Assembly: GCA_045636225.1 (NCBI GenBank)
Contig: JAZTXB010000083.1
Location: 1-16,444 of the forward strand
DNA from: UMGS1613 sp045636225
GTDB taxonomy: Bacteria > Bacillota_I > Bacilli_A > RF39 > UBA660
Direction: 5' to 3'
Length of the DNA stretch: 16,444 nucleotides
Numbering within the stretch: the stretch's first letter is position 1; each line of letters opens with the position of its first letter. Below, in pieces: positions 7,357-14,034 of this stretch. The notes beneath the pieces are model-generated. The model had not been told where the DNA came from. It worked only from the letters and a program-made list of their open reading frames with translations, and ran no database searches. The position numbers were made by a program, and so were the translations under genes.

Positions 7357-7362
7357 TGTTTT

Positions 7363-7968
7363 TTATTTATTTTTTACAATTATAAAATTAATGAACTTTA
7401 TGTCACTTTTATATTGCTTTGTAATCCATGACTTTATAATTTTTAAATTCTCTATATTATTCAATATATTATTAAATTTTTCATCTGTCATATCATTATA
7501 AAATCTTCCACTATCTACTCTAGTATTATCACCATATTTAAAACATGTATATAATATTCCATTTTCTTTTAACGCAATTGATATTTTTTTTAATACTATT
7601 AATAAATCATCACTAGATAAATGAAGTAAAGAGGCACAAGCAAAAATACCATCAAATACATTTTTATAATCAATATCTAAAAAATTTATTTGTTTTACTT
7701 CTTTTTTTAACAAATCAGAAGCTATTTTACACATTTCAGATGAACCATCAATACTAGTTACATCATATCCTTTTGTAAAAAAATATTTGCTATCTCTTCC
7801 GGTACCACAACCTAAATCTAATATTTTAGAATTAAATTTTAAGTAACTCAAAAACATATCTGGTATTTCAAAGTTATAATTATTATTAAAATCATCTAAC
7901 CATAGTTCTTTATACTTAATTGAATTATTATTATAATAATCAATAGTATCTTTCATATATACCTTCAT
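7363..7968 (-). CDS. Class I SAM-dependent methyltransferase
   Basis: Small methyltransferase of 201 residues with a Rossmann-type fold, predicted cytoplasmic and soluble. Motif I is clear (KILDLGCGTGRDS, about 48-60) and is the S-adenosylmethionine-binding loop. The acidic end of strand 2 follows (VTSIDGSSEM, about 70-79). A later FDGIFACASLLHLS segment matches motifs II/III of the Methyltransf_11/25 group. The N-terminal 40 residues carry the 'YY-NN---Y---W' pattern seen in many standalone methyltransferases of Firmicutes. The substrate cannot be told from sequence. The ATG has GAGGAG 5 nt upstream. The gene starts only 26 bp after rny, and a weak terminator-like hairpin spans that junction, so it is probably expressed in part by readthrough from rny. 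Confidence 0.88.
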   Translation of the reverse strand: MKVYMKDTIDYYNNNSIKYKELWLDDFNNNYNFEIPDMFLSYLKFNSKILDLGCGTGRDSKYFFTKGYDVTSIDGSSEMCKIASDLLKKEVKQINFLDIDYKNVFDGIFACASLLHLSSDDLLIVLKKISIALKENGILYTCFKYGDNTRVDSGRFYNDMTDEKFNNILNNIENLKIIKSWITKQYKSDIKFINFIIVKNK

Positions 7969-7984
7969 TTTTTCTCCTCAATAG

Positions 7985-8018
7985 AAAAGAGCAATTATTT
8001 CGCTTCTTCAATTGCTCT
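7985..8018 (-). terminator. Hairpin at the rny/methyltransferase junction
   Basis: A perfect 9-bp inverted repeat (7988-7996 with 8010-8018, AGAGCAATT/AATTGCTCT, 13-nt loop) is followed on the minus strand by only four T before a C. It overlaps the rny stop codon and ends close to the methyltransferase ribosome-binding site. It could be a weak terminator, or a hairpin that protects the 3' end of the rny segment. Confidence 0.55.
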
Positions 8019-9548
8019 CGTTTCTCTTATTACAGTAACTTTAATTGTACCAGGATATTGCAGTTCTTCTTCAATTCTATTTTTGATATCACGAGCTACT
8101 TTATGACTTTCTAAATCATTTATTTCTTCTGGTTTAACAATTACTCTAAGTTCTCTTCCTGCTTGCATAGCAAATGCTGTATCAACACCTTTTTGATCAT
8201 TTGCTATATTCTCTAAATCATGTAATCTTTGAACATAATTTTCAAGTGAATCATTACGAGCTCCTGGGCGAGTTGCTGATAAAGTATCTGCAATTGCTAC
8301 TAACTCTGAAATGATACATTTTGCATCTGAATCACCATGATGGGACTCTATTGCATTTATAACAATATCATTTTCTTTATATTTTTTAGCAATGTTTGCA
8401 CCTATCTCAACATGACTTCCTTCAATTTCATGGTCTATTGCTTTTCCTATATCATGAAGTAATCCGGCTCTTTTAGCAAGCATTTCATTTTCTCCTAACT
8501 CCCCAGCCATTATACCAGCTAAAGAAGCTACTTCAATAGAATGTTTTAATGCATTTTGTCCATAACTAGTTCTAAAATGTAACTTACCAATAAATTCTAC
8601 TAATTCTGGTTCCATTTTAGTAATTCCTAATTCAAATAAAGCATTTTGTCCATACTCTATTATTTTTTCTTTCATTTCTTTACAAGTTTTATCATATATT
8701 TCTTCAATACGAGCTGGATGAATTCTTCCATCCTTAATTAAAGTATCTATAGTGATTCTTGCTATTTCTCTTCTTAATGGATCAAATGAAGATAAAACAA
8801 TTGCTTCTGGAGTATCATCAATTATTAAATCCACACCAGTAACAGCTTCAATAGTACGTATATTTCTTCCTTCTCTACCAATTATACGTCCCTTCATTTC
8901 ATCATTTGGTAAATCTACAACAGTAATAGTTTGTTCTTCAACAACATCACTTGCATACTTTTGCATACTTTCAACAAGCATACTCTTAGACTTCTTATCA
9001 ACTTCTAATTTTGCTTCTGCTTCTTTTTCTTTTATAAATGAAGCAATCTCTAAAGTCATAGAATCTTCTACTCTTTTCATAACTAGCTCTCTTGCTTTAT
9101 CTTTAGTATAACCACTAATTCTTTCAAGCTCAGCTAATTGCTCTTCTTTTATTTTCTCCACATTTGCTTCTTGTTCTTGAATATCGTTTTGTTTATCTAA
9201 TAAATTTTGTTCTTTTTCTGCAAGTAAACTTTCTCTTTTTTGAAGATTTTCATCTCTTTTATCCATATTTTCTTCACGAACTAATAATCTACTTTCAGAT
9301 TCTTTTATTTCTTGTTTTCTTTCTTTTATCTCTTCATCAACTTTTAATTTTAATTCATTAGTTTCTGCTTTTGCTTCAGCAATATAATCTTTTTTTATTT
9401 TATCTGCTTCTTTACGAGCATTTTCTATTATATTATCAGCCTTATTAGATGCATTATTCTTTCTAATATAATTAATTATAAACATTATGACTATTCCAAC
9501 AATAATCCCTAAAAGGATTAGCAAAATGGAGATTATAACATCGTTCAT
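7995..9548 (-). CDS. rny: Ribonuclease Y
   Basis: Membrane-anchored endoribonuclease that starts bulk mRNA decay in Firmicutes and can form degradosome-like complexes at the membrane. The 517 residues match the usual length of about 520. Domains run as one N-terminal membrane helix (about 4-26), then a long charged coiled coil (about 30-200). A KH RNA-binding domain follows with GRIIGREGRNIR (220-231). The HD phosphohydrolase domain has H336 in LKHSIEVA, the metal-binding pair H365-D366 in LLHDIGKA, and a later SHHGD and ADTLSATRPGA. A conserved C-terminal segment ends the protein. The start at 9548 is chosen because GGAGG lies just upstream and the product begins directly at the anchor; an in-frame alternative 10 codons earlier overlaps that site. 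It has its own promoter and follows recA, a pairing common in Firmicutes; ymdB, the usual next gene, is absent. Confidence 0.97.
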   Translation of the reverse strand: MNDVIISILLILLGIIVGIVIMFIINYIRKNNASNKADNIIENARKEADKIKKDYIAEAKAETNELKLKVDEEIKERKQEIKESESRLLVREENMDKRDENLQKRESLLAEKEQNLLDKQNDIQEQEANVEKIKEEQLAELERISGYTKDKARELVMKRVEDSMTLEIASFIKEKEAEAKLEVDKKSKSMLVESMQKYASDVVEEQTITVVDLPNDEMKGRIIGREGRNIRTIEAVTGVDLIIDDTPEAIVLSSFDPLRREIARITIDTLIKDGRIHPARIEEIYDKTCKEMKEKIIEYGQNALFELGITKMEPELVEFIGKLHFRTSYGQNALKHSIEVASLAGIMAGELGENEMLAKRAGLLHDIGKAIDHEIEGSHVEIGANIAKKYKENDIVINAIESHHGDSDAKCIISELVAIADTLSATRPGARNDSLENYVQRLHDLENIANDQKGVDTAFAMQAGRELRVIVKPEEINDLESHKVARDIKNRIEEELQYPGTIKVTVIRETRAIEEAK

Positions 9549-9566
9549 ATTATTCCTCCATTTCAA

Positions 9567-9583
9567 GTAGTGAATCACACTAC
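9567..9583 (-). promoter_or_regulatory. 5'-end hairpin of rny mRNA
   Basis: GTAGTG and CACTAC (6 bp perfect, 5-nt loop) form a hairpin whose first base coincides with the predicted transcription start of rny (about 9583). It lies 8 nt before the GGAGG ribosome-binding site. A base-paired 5' end is expected to slow 5'-end-dependent decay. Confidence 0.5.
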
Positions 9584-9589
9584 ATTATA

Positions 9590-9618
9590 ATTATAATTGT
9601 TTATTTAAAATAAATCAA
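9590..9618 (-). promoter_or_regulatory. Promoter of rny
   Basis: On the minus strand -35 TTGATT (9613-9618) is followed by a 17-bp spacer and a perfect -10 TATAAT (9590-9595). A second overlapping TATAAT lies 6 bp further downstream. The promoter follows the recA terminator. Confidence 0.8.
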
Positions 9619-9619
9619 G

Positions 9620-9648
9620 AAAAAATAGGATTTTTTATAAATCCTATT
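9620..9648 (-). terminator. Rho-independent terminator after recA
   Basis: A perfect 10-bp stem (9624-9633 with 9639-9648, AATAGGATTT/AAATCCTATT on the plus strand, 5-nt loop) is followed on the minus strand by TTTTTC. It begins 6 nt past the recA stop codon. Confidence 0.9.
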
Positions 9649-9654
9649 AATTTT

Positions 9655-10683
9655 TTATTCCTCTTCTGCTTTTCCTATTTCAAGAGAATCATTTTTTTCA
9701 TAATATTTTCTAATCTTTTGTTCTATTTCTTCTTTTATTGTTGGATTTTTCTTTAACCATTCTTTTACATTTTCTTTACCTTGTCCAACCTTATCACCAT
9801 TATATGAATACCATGCACCACTTTTTTCTAATACACCAGATTCTACACCTAAGTCAACTATTTCTCCAGTTAACGATACACCTTCTCCATAAACAATATC
9901 AACAGAACAAGCTTTAAATGGAGGCGCCATTTTATTTTTTACTACCTTAATATTTGTTCTATTTCCTATTGCATCACTTCCAAGTTTAATTTGTTCACCT
10001 TTTCTAATCTCAAGTCTTACTGACGCATAAAATTTAAGAGCCCTTCCTCCTGGTGTTACTTCTGGATTTCCAAACATTATTCCAACTTTTTCTCTTAATT
10101 GATTTATAAATATTACAACTGTATTTGTTTTATTTACGATGCCAGATAATTTTCTTAATGCTTGACTCATTAATCTAGCTTGAAGACCAACATGTGAATC
10201 CCCCATTTCGCCTTCAATTTCTGCTTGTGGAACTAAAGCAGCAACAGAATCTATTACAACAATACTAATTGCACCACTTCTAACCAAAGCTTCACAAATT
10301 TCTAATGCTTGTTCTCCATTATCTGGTTGTGATAATAACAAATCATTAATATTAACACCTAATTTAGAAGCATATACAGGATCTAATGCATGTTCAGCAT
10401 CAATGAAAGCAGCTCTACCACCTTTCTTTTGACACTCTGCAATTGCATGAAGTGCAAATGTTGTTTTACCACTAGATTCTGGTCCAAATATTTCTATAAT
10501 TCTACCTTTTGGATATCCTCCTATACCTAATGCAATATCAAGTGAAATTGAACCACTAGAAATTACATCAATTTTTTGATGTTCATTATCTCCAAGTTTC
10601 ATTATAGCACCTTTTCCAAATTGTTTTTCTATATCCAATAAAACTTGGTCTAATGTTTTATCATTTGTTGTTGTTTTTGCCAT
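9655..10683 (-). CDS. recA: Recombinase RecA
   Basis: ATP-dependent strand-exchange protein that forms filaments on single-stranded DNA, drives homologous recombination and triggers LexA self-cleavage in the SOS response. The 342 residues are standard length. Walker A is GPESSGKT (67-74), Walker B lies at about 141-146 (VVIDS) and the catalytic glutamate region is AEHALD (96-101). The L1 region has GEMGDSHVGLQARLMSQ (158-174). The NQLREKVG motif is at 194-201 and L2/PGGRALKFYAS at 211-221. A short acidic C-terminal tail is present. The start is ATG at 10683, not the in-frame ATG at 10758, because AGGAGG lies 8 nt upstream and the longer frame runs through the promoter. It is a single-gene unit with its own promoter, SOS-box-like operator and terminator. 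Confidence 0.98.
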   Translation of the reverse strand: MAKTTTNDKTLDQVLLDIEKQFGKGAIMKLGDNEHQKIDVISSGSISLDIALGIGGYPKGRIIEIFGPESSGKTTFALHAIAECQKKGGRAAFIDAEHALDPVYASKLGVNINDLLLSQPDNGEQALEICEALVRSGAISIVVIDSVAALVPQAEIEGEMGDSHVGLQARLMSQALRKLSGIVNKTNTVVIFINQLREKVGIMFGNPEVTPGGRALKFYASVRLEIRKGEQIKLGSDAIGNRTNIKVVKNKMAPPFKACSVDIVYGEGVSLTGEIVDLGVESGVLEKSGAWYSYNGDKVGQGKENVKEWLKKNPTIKEEIEQKIRKYYEKNDSLEIGKAEEE

Positions 10684-10713
10684 TATGTTTTCCTCCTTTA
10701 TAATTACAAATAC

Positions 10714-10742
10714 ATTATACAATATAGAAAAATCTTTGTCAA
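10714..10742 (-). promoter_or_regulatory. Promoter of recA
   Basis: A perfect consensus on the minus strand: TTGACA (10737-10742), 17-bp spacer, TATAAT (10714-10719). This is the strongest promoter in the window and gives a leader of about 25 nt. Confidence 0.93.
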
Positions 10743-10751
10743 TAGTTTTTA

Positions 10752-10765
10752 CGAACATTTGTACA
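10752..10765 (-). promoter_or_regulatory. LexA (DinR) SOS-box-like operator upstream of recA
   Basis: The site reads CGAACATTTGTACA on the plus strand. It matches the Firmicutes SOS box GAAC-N4-GTTC except for one base (GTAC in one half). It lies 10 bp upstream of the recA -35. SOS control of recA is expected from the family; the imperfect half-site suggests weaker binding. Confidence 0.6.
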
Positions 10766-10796
10766 TATTTTCTGTTGGCAGTTTTTTACAATAATT

Positions 10797-10820
10797 AAAA
10801 AAGAGTATTTTTAAATACTC
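10797..10820 (-). terminator. Rho-independent terminator after the Tim44-like gene
   Basis: A perfect 7-bp stem (10803-10809 with 10814-10820, 4-nt loop) is followed on the minus strand by six T. The stop codon of the Tim44-like gene sits in the loop. It closes the ftsK-to-mreD gene run ahead of recA. Confidence 0.88.
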
Positions 10821-11422
10821 ACATTTTGTTCAAATACTTTTTCAATAGTTTTTATTAGCCATTTTTTCCTTGGTTTTACAAATGTTACAACAAAAATTTG
10901 GGCAATTCTATTTAAATTACTTCCACTTATTATAGTACCATTTTTCATTTTATAATTAAAGCAAGTTATACTAATTCTAAATTCTATCTTATCTTTTTCA
11001 TAACTTAATATTGAATAATTTTGAAGTTCTATATCATCTGTTATTTCATTGATTTTTTTTGTTTTATATATTTCTAATTTATTTTGATAAATTTGATTCG
11101 TGAATTCATCTAATACATAACTTATATTTTCATCATTATTGTTGAATTTTTCTACAAACTCTACATATAGTTTATAAAGTTTCTCCATTAATTTATTAAC
11201 ATCGACATTACTATCTATCTTTTTTATTTCATCTATATCTAAACCATTATTTACACTTAATATACCATCTTCTTTATCTTTTATTAATTTAAGGCATTCT
11301 TTGTATTTTTTTGATTGTTTATTTTGAAATTGTATAGCAACTACTACACCAAAAGAAACTAAAAATAATACAACTGATACAATAACCAAGACAATTTTAC
11401 TAACATATTCTATCGCTAACAT
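10811..11422 (-). CDS. Membrane-anchored Tim44-like domain protein
   Basis: Protein of 203 residues with one N-terminal membrane helix (about 9-31). A charged helical stretch follows (36-125), then a C-terminal alpha/beta region (about 85-198) that resembles the Tim44-like fold. The features behind that call are helices, a strand with IEFRISITCFNYKM, a short turn, a strand with AQIFVVTFVKPRKKW, and a terminal LIKTIEKV. In bacteria such domains are found on membrane-bound proteins of poorly known function. The assignment rests on pattern and not on a motif match. The ATG has AGGTGAG upstream. It lies 45 bp after mreD with no terminator. A weak extended -10 (TGATAAAAT, with the hexamer at 11447-11452) may add a start within that gap. 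A role in envelope assembly is suggested only by the mre neighbours. Confidence 0.75.
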   Translation of the reverse strand: MLAIEYVSKIVLVIVSVVLFLVSFGVVVAIQFQNKQSKKYKECLKLIKDKEDGILSVNNGLDIDEIKKIDSNVDVNKLMEKLYKLYVEFVEKFNNNDENISYVLDEFTNQIYQNKLEIYKTKKINEITDDIELQNYSILSYEKDKIEFRISITCFNYKMKNGTIISGSNLNRIAQIFVVTFVKPRKKWLIKTIEKVFEQNVSI

Positions 11423-11467
11423 ACACTCACCTATTACCTTAACTTTATTTTATCATATTCAAAAATT

Positions 11468-11959
11468 TTATTCTACCCTCTTTTTATTAAAAATTTTTGC
11501 AATCAATTCAATTATTAGATATAGAACTATACCATATAAAAAATTCACTATTAGAGAACTATAAATTCCCTTAAAAAATATATAACTATTAAAAACAACA
11601 TAATTTATAGATAATAGCATTACATAACTTATTATTCTATAAGTTATTATCAAAATTAAATTTATTATATTAGATGTATAAATATTATATTTTACATACT
11701 TATTACAAATAATATTTATTGTCCCTAACACTGCAAAGCACATTGTATTTACAAATGCACTATCTGAAAAAACAATATCATAAAATAAACCTAAAATCAA
11801 ACAAACGATAACATAATTAATGTCTTTTTTATTAAAATATGGATATATTAAAATTAAAGAAGTAAAAGCAAATAAGGGAATAAACAAACTATCTATACTA
11901 ACAATGTTAGTATAGATGGCTTCTAAAAAAAATGAAATTATTAATATTGTACAAATCAT
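11468..11959 (-). CDS. mreD: Rod shape-determining protein MreD
   Basis: Integral membrane protein of the rod/elongasome complex that works with MreC and the RodA/PBP2 system in lateral wall synthesis. The 163 residues match the family's length. The chain is almost entirely hydrophobic with five or six predicted membrane helices, and shows the typical LGLFYDIVFS turn at about 56-65, a diagnostic MreD region. It starts within the stop codon of mreC: the junction reads TAATG, a one-base overlap at 11959 that implies translational coupling. Sequence conservation in this family is low, so the call rests on topology, the LGL-YD motif and position after mreC. Confidence 0.9.
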   Translation of the reverse strand: MICTILIISFFLEAIYTNIVSIDSLFIPLFAFTSLILIYPYFNKKDINYVIVCLILGLFYDIVFSDSAFVNTMCFAVLGTINIICNKYVKYNIYTSNIINLILIITYRIISYVMLLSINYVVFNSYIFFKGIYSSLIVNFLYGIVLYLIIELIAKIFNKKRVE

Positions 11960-12807
11960 TACTCTACTGCCTTCCTATTTAAAATAGTTACAACACTAAC
12001 ATCGTTAAAAGATACAGATGGCACAACTTCAATAATACTATTTAAATCATATTCATCTTTTACAATTTTTGAAACATAACCAATCAATATTCCGCTTGGA
12101 AAATAATCAGTAAGACCAGTAGTTGTTACCATATCTCCTTCTTCTATTTCATTTGAATTAGTAATACCTTCTATTCTATACACATTTTTTTCTACATCAT
12201 ATCCAATTAAAAGACCATAATGTTTACCATCATCTGATTTTATCTTTATAGAGATTTTATTATTTATCTCATAACTAGTTAAAAGTTTTACTGTACTAGA
12301 AAAATTACTAACATTAATTATCTTTCCTATTAAACCTTCATTAGTTATTACAGCATCTCCTGATTCTACTCCATTCTTACTTCCTTTATCTATCACAAAA
12401 GTATTATACCAATATCCTATATTTCTATTTACAACAGTAGCATTAACATACGAATACTCAGATAAAGTAGAATTTAGTTCTAAAGCTGATTTAAGTTCGG
12501 CTACCTCTTTTTGTAATTCTTCTATTTGAGCATAATATAAATCAGTCTTTTCTACTTTCTCTTTTAACTTAGTATATTTTTTATATAATTTTTTTGTTTC
12601 TGTAAACATTTCTATTTTATCTTTTACAAAGCCTACTGGAGCATATAAAATTTTTTCTACAAAAGTAACACTATCTTTAATCGTTTTTTCAAAAAAATTT
12701 AATTTTTTTTCATCGTCTAACGAATGGGCGGTTAATGTCATTAATACTACAAAAAAAATAATTACACCTATTACAAAAAATTTTATATTAATATTTTTTC
12801 GTTTCAA
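11959..12807 (-). CDS. mreC: Rod shape-determining protein MreC
   Basis: Bitopic membrane protein that links wall-elongation enzymes with the MreB-directed machinery. It has 282 residues: a basic N-terminus, one membrane helix (about 9-27), a coiled coil (about 65-112) and the extracellular beta-rich MreC domain (about 118-275). Characteristic segments of that domain are a WYNTFVIDKGSKNGV strand, a VITNEGLIGKI strand and GDMVTTTGLTDYFPSGILIG. The start is set at TTG (12805-12807), because an AGGTGA site lies 5 nt upstream. The GTG at 12814-12816 falls inside that site and cannot be used. It follows radC by about 40 bp and is translationally coupled to mreD. mreB, which sits between radC and mreC in Bacillus, is not here. 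Confidence 0.93.
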   Translation of the reverse strand: MKRKNINIKFFVIGVIIFFVVLMTLTAHSLDDEKKLNFFEKTIKDSVTFVEKILYAPVGFVKDKIEMFTETKKLYKKYTKLKEKVEKTDLYYAQIEELQKEVAELKSALELNSTLSEYSYVNATVVNRNIGYWYNTFVIDKGSKNGVESGDAVITNEGLIGKIINVSNFSSTVKLLTSYEINNKISIKIKSDDGKHYGLLIGYDVEKNVYRIEGITNSNEIEEGDMVTTTGLTDYFPSGILIGYVSKIVKDEYDLNSIIEVVPSVSFNDVSVVTILNRKAVE

Positions 12808-12847
12808 AACTATCACCTAAATTTATTATATTACATATTTGTTCTTT

Positions 12848-13534
12848 TTAAAAGCAAATATCATTGTTTTCTAAAAAACTATAATATTTTTCTTTACAAA
12901 TTATTATATGGTCTACTACCTTAACACCTAATATTTTTCCTACTTCTATCAAATTATTAGTAACCTCTATATCCTGTTTACTCGGAAACGGATTTCCTCC
13001 TGGATGATTATGAATACATATTATAGCACTGGCACCAAGCAAGTATGCTTCTTTAAATATTTCTCTTGGATGAACTAAACTATAATTAATTGTGCCTATA
13101 AAAAGTAATTTATCTTCTATTACATTTTTTTGATTATCTAAATATACTGAGTAAAAATATTCTTGCTTTTTATCACCAATTTTATCTTTATAAAATTTAT
13201 ATACAATTTCTGTATTATTTAATTTTATATTTTTTATTGTATCAACTTCTCTATTTATTCTTTTAGATAACTCTATAATAGATAAAAGTAAACATGATTT
13301 ACTTTTACCAATACCTTTAAATTTATTTAAAAATTCAAAATTTATATTACATAATTTCTTTATTCCACCAACTTTACTTAATAATAAACTACTAAGTTCT
13401 TTAGCAGAATTACCTTTAGTACCTGTTTTTAAAATTATAGCTATTAATTCCTCATCACTAAGCGTTTCTACACCCCTTTCCATTAGTCTTTCCATAGGTC
13501 TATCATTAACAGGTATATCTTTAATTTTTACCAC
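12848..13534 (-). CDS. radC: RadC family protein (UPF0758, MPN/JAMM domain)
   Basis: Protein of 228 residues with a helix-hairpin-helix-like N-terminal part (about 1-95, including DRPMERLMERG, LSDEELIAIIL-TG and the FKGIGKSK hairpin) and a C-terminal JAMM metalloprotease-like domain. JAMM ligands are visible: HNHPGG with H175 and H177, then S185 and D188 in PSKQD, and the upstream glutamate in PREIFKEA (E158). The historical link to DNA repair has not held up and the molecular activity remains uncertain. The GTG start at 13534 is chosen because GAGGAGG lies 9 nt upstream inside the preceding gene. The gene overlaps that SPOR-like gene by 14 bp, so coupling is likely. Its position before mreC/mreD is a classic Firmicutes order. 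Confidence 0.95.
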   Translation of the reverse strand: MVKIKDIPVNDRPMERLMERGVETLSDEELIAIILKTGTKGNSAKELSSLLLSKVGGIKKLCNINFEFLNKFKGIGKSKSCLLLSIIELSKRINREVDTIKNIKLNNTEIVYKFYKDKIGDKKQEYFYSVYLDNQKNVIEDKLLFIGTINYSLVHPREIFKEAYLLGASAIICIHNHPGGNPFPSKQDIEVTNNLIEVGKILGVKVVDHIIICKEKYYSFLENNDICF

Positions 13535-13982
13535 CTATTACTACCTCCTCATATTTAATTAAAATTTGACTTATCAAAGAGGCAATAACTGTTGTATCAT
13601 CAGTATTTAAAAGTATATTATCATAATTTATTAATTCTTCCAAAAACTTAGAGTTTGCTATTGAATACTTTTTTATTATAGTTTCATATCCTAAATTTTT
13701 ATAATAATTTACTATTTTATTAGCATTTTCACTTTTTCCAGTAATTCCAACATACACATAATACATATTTTCATTTATATTATAAACATAATTTTCAAGC
13801 GATATGGTCTCTTTTTCCATACTTTCTAATGAAGAAAATACACCATATTGTATAAAATATAATTCTTCACCTTTTCCTGTCACCTTTATACCAGTATAAT
13901 TATCATATTGTTTTATAAAAAAATTAGAAAGAAAAAAACCAATTACCATAGCTAGTAAAAATGTAAATAGATATTTTTTCAT
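13521..13982 (-). CDS. Anchored SPOR-like domain protein
   Basis: Small protein of 153 residues. It has an N-terminal membrane helix (about 4-23, after MKK) and then a predicted exterior region. Residues 41-107 look like a SPOR-type fold: strand YFIQYGVFSS, helix SLESMEKETISLENY, strand MYYVYVGITG, helix SENANKIVNYYKNLG, strand YETIIKKY. SPOR domains bind denuded glycan at division sites, so the product may act at the septum with FtsK. The remaining C-terminus is helical and unassigned. Primary conservation of SPOR is low, so this is a fold-level judgement. The ATG has GGTGAT upstream. It lies 52 bp after ftsK with no terminator and overlaps radC by 14 bp. Confidence 0.78.
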   Translation of the reverse strand: MKKYLFTFLLAMVIGFFLSNFFIKQYDNYTGIKVTGKGEELYFIQYGVFSSLESMEKETISLENYVYNINENMYYVYVGITGKSENANKIVNYYKNLGYETIIKKYSIANSKFLEELINYDNILLNTDDTTVIASLISQILIKYEEVVIGGKN

Positions 13983-14034
13983 ATTATCACCATTTTTATT
14001 GTAGCTTAAGTAACGGTTTTATTTTGTCGAATTT

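Noticed and set aside
10684..10758. 25-residue N-terminal extension of RecA from an in-frame ATG at 10758
   Set aside because: It would translate through the perfect recA promoter and the SOS box. The ATG at 10683 has AGGAGG and matches the family's start.
12808..12816. GTG start for mreC at 12816
   Set aside because: The GTG overlaps the AGGTGA ribosome-binding site. TTG at 12807 is at the right distance.
12825..12830. TATAAT between radC and mreC as a promoter
   Set aside because: No adequate -35 is present, and the start point would fall on the mreC ribosome-binding site.
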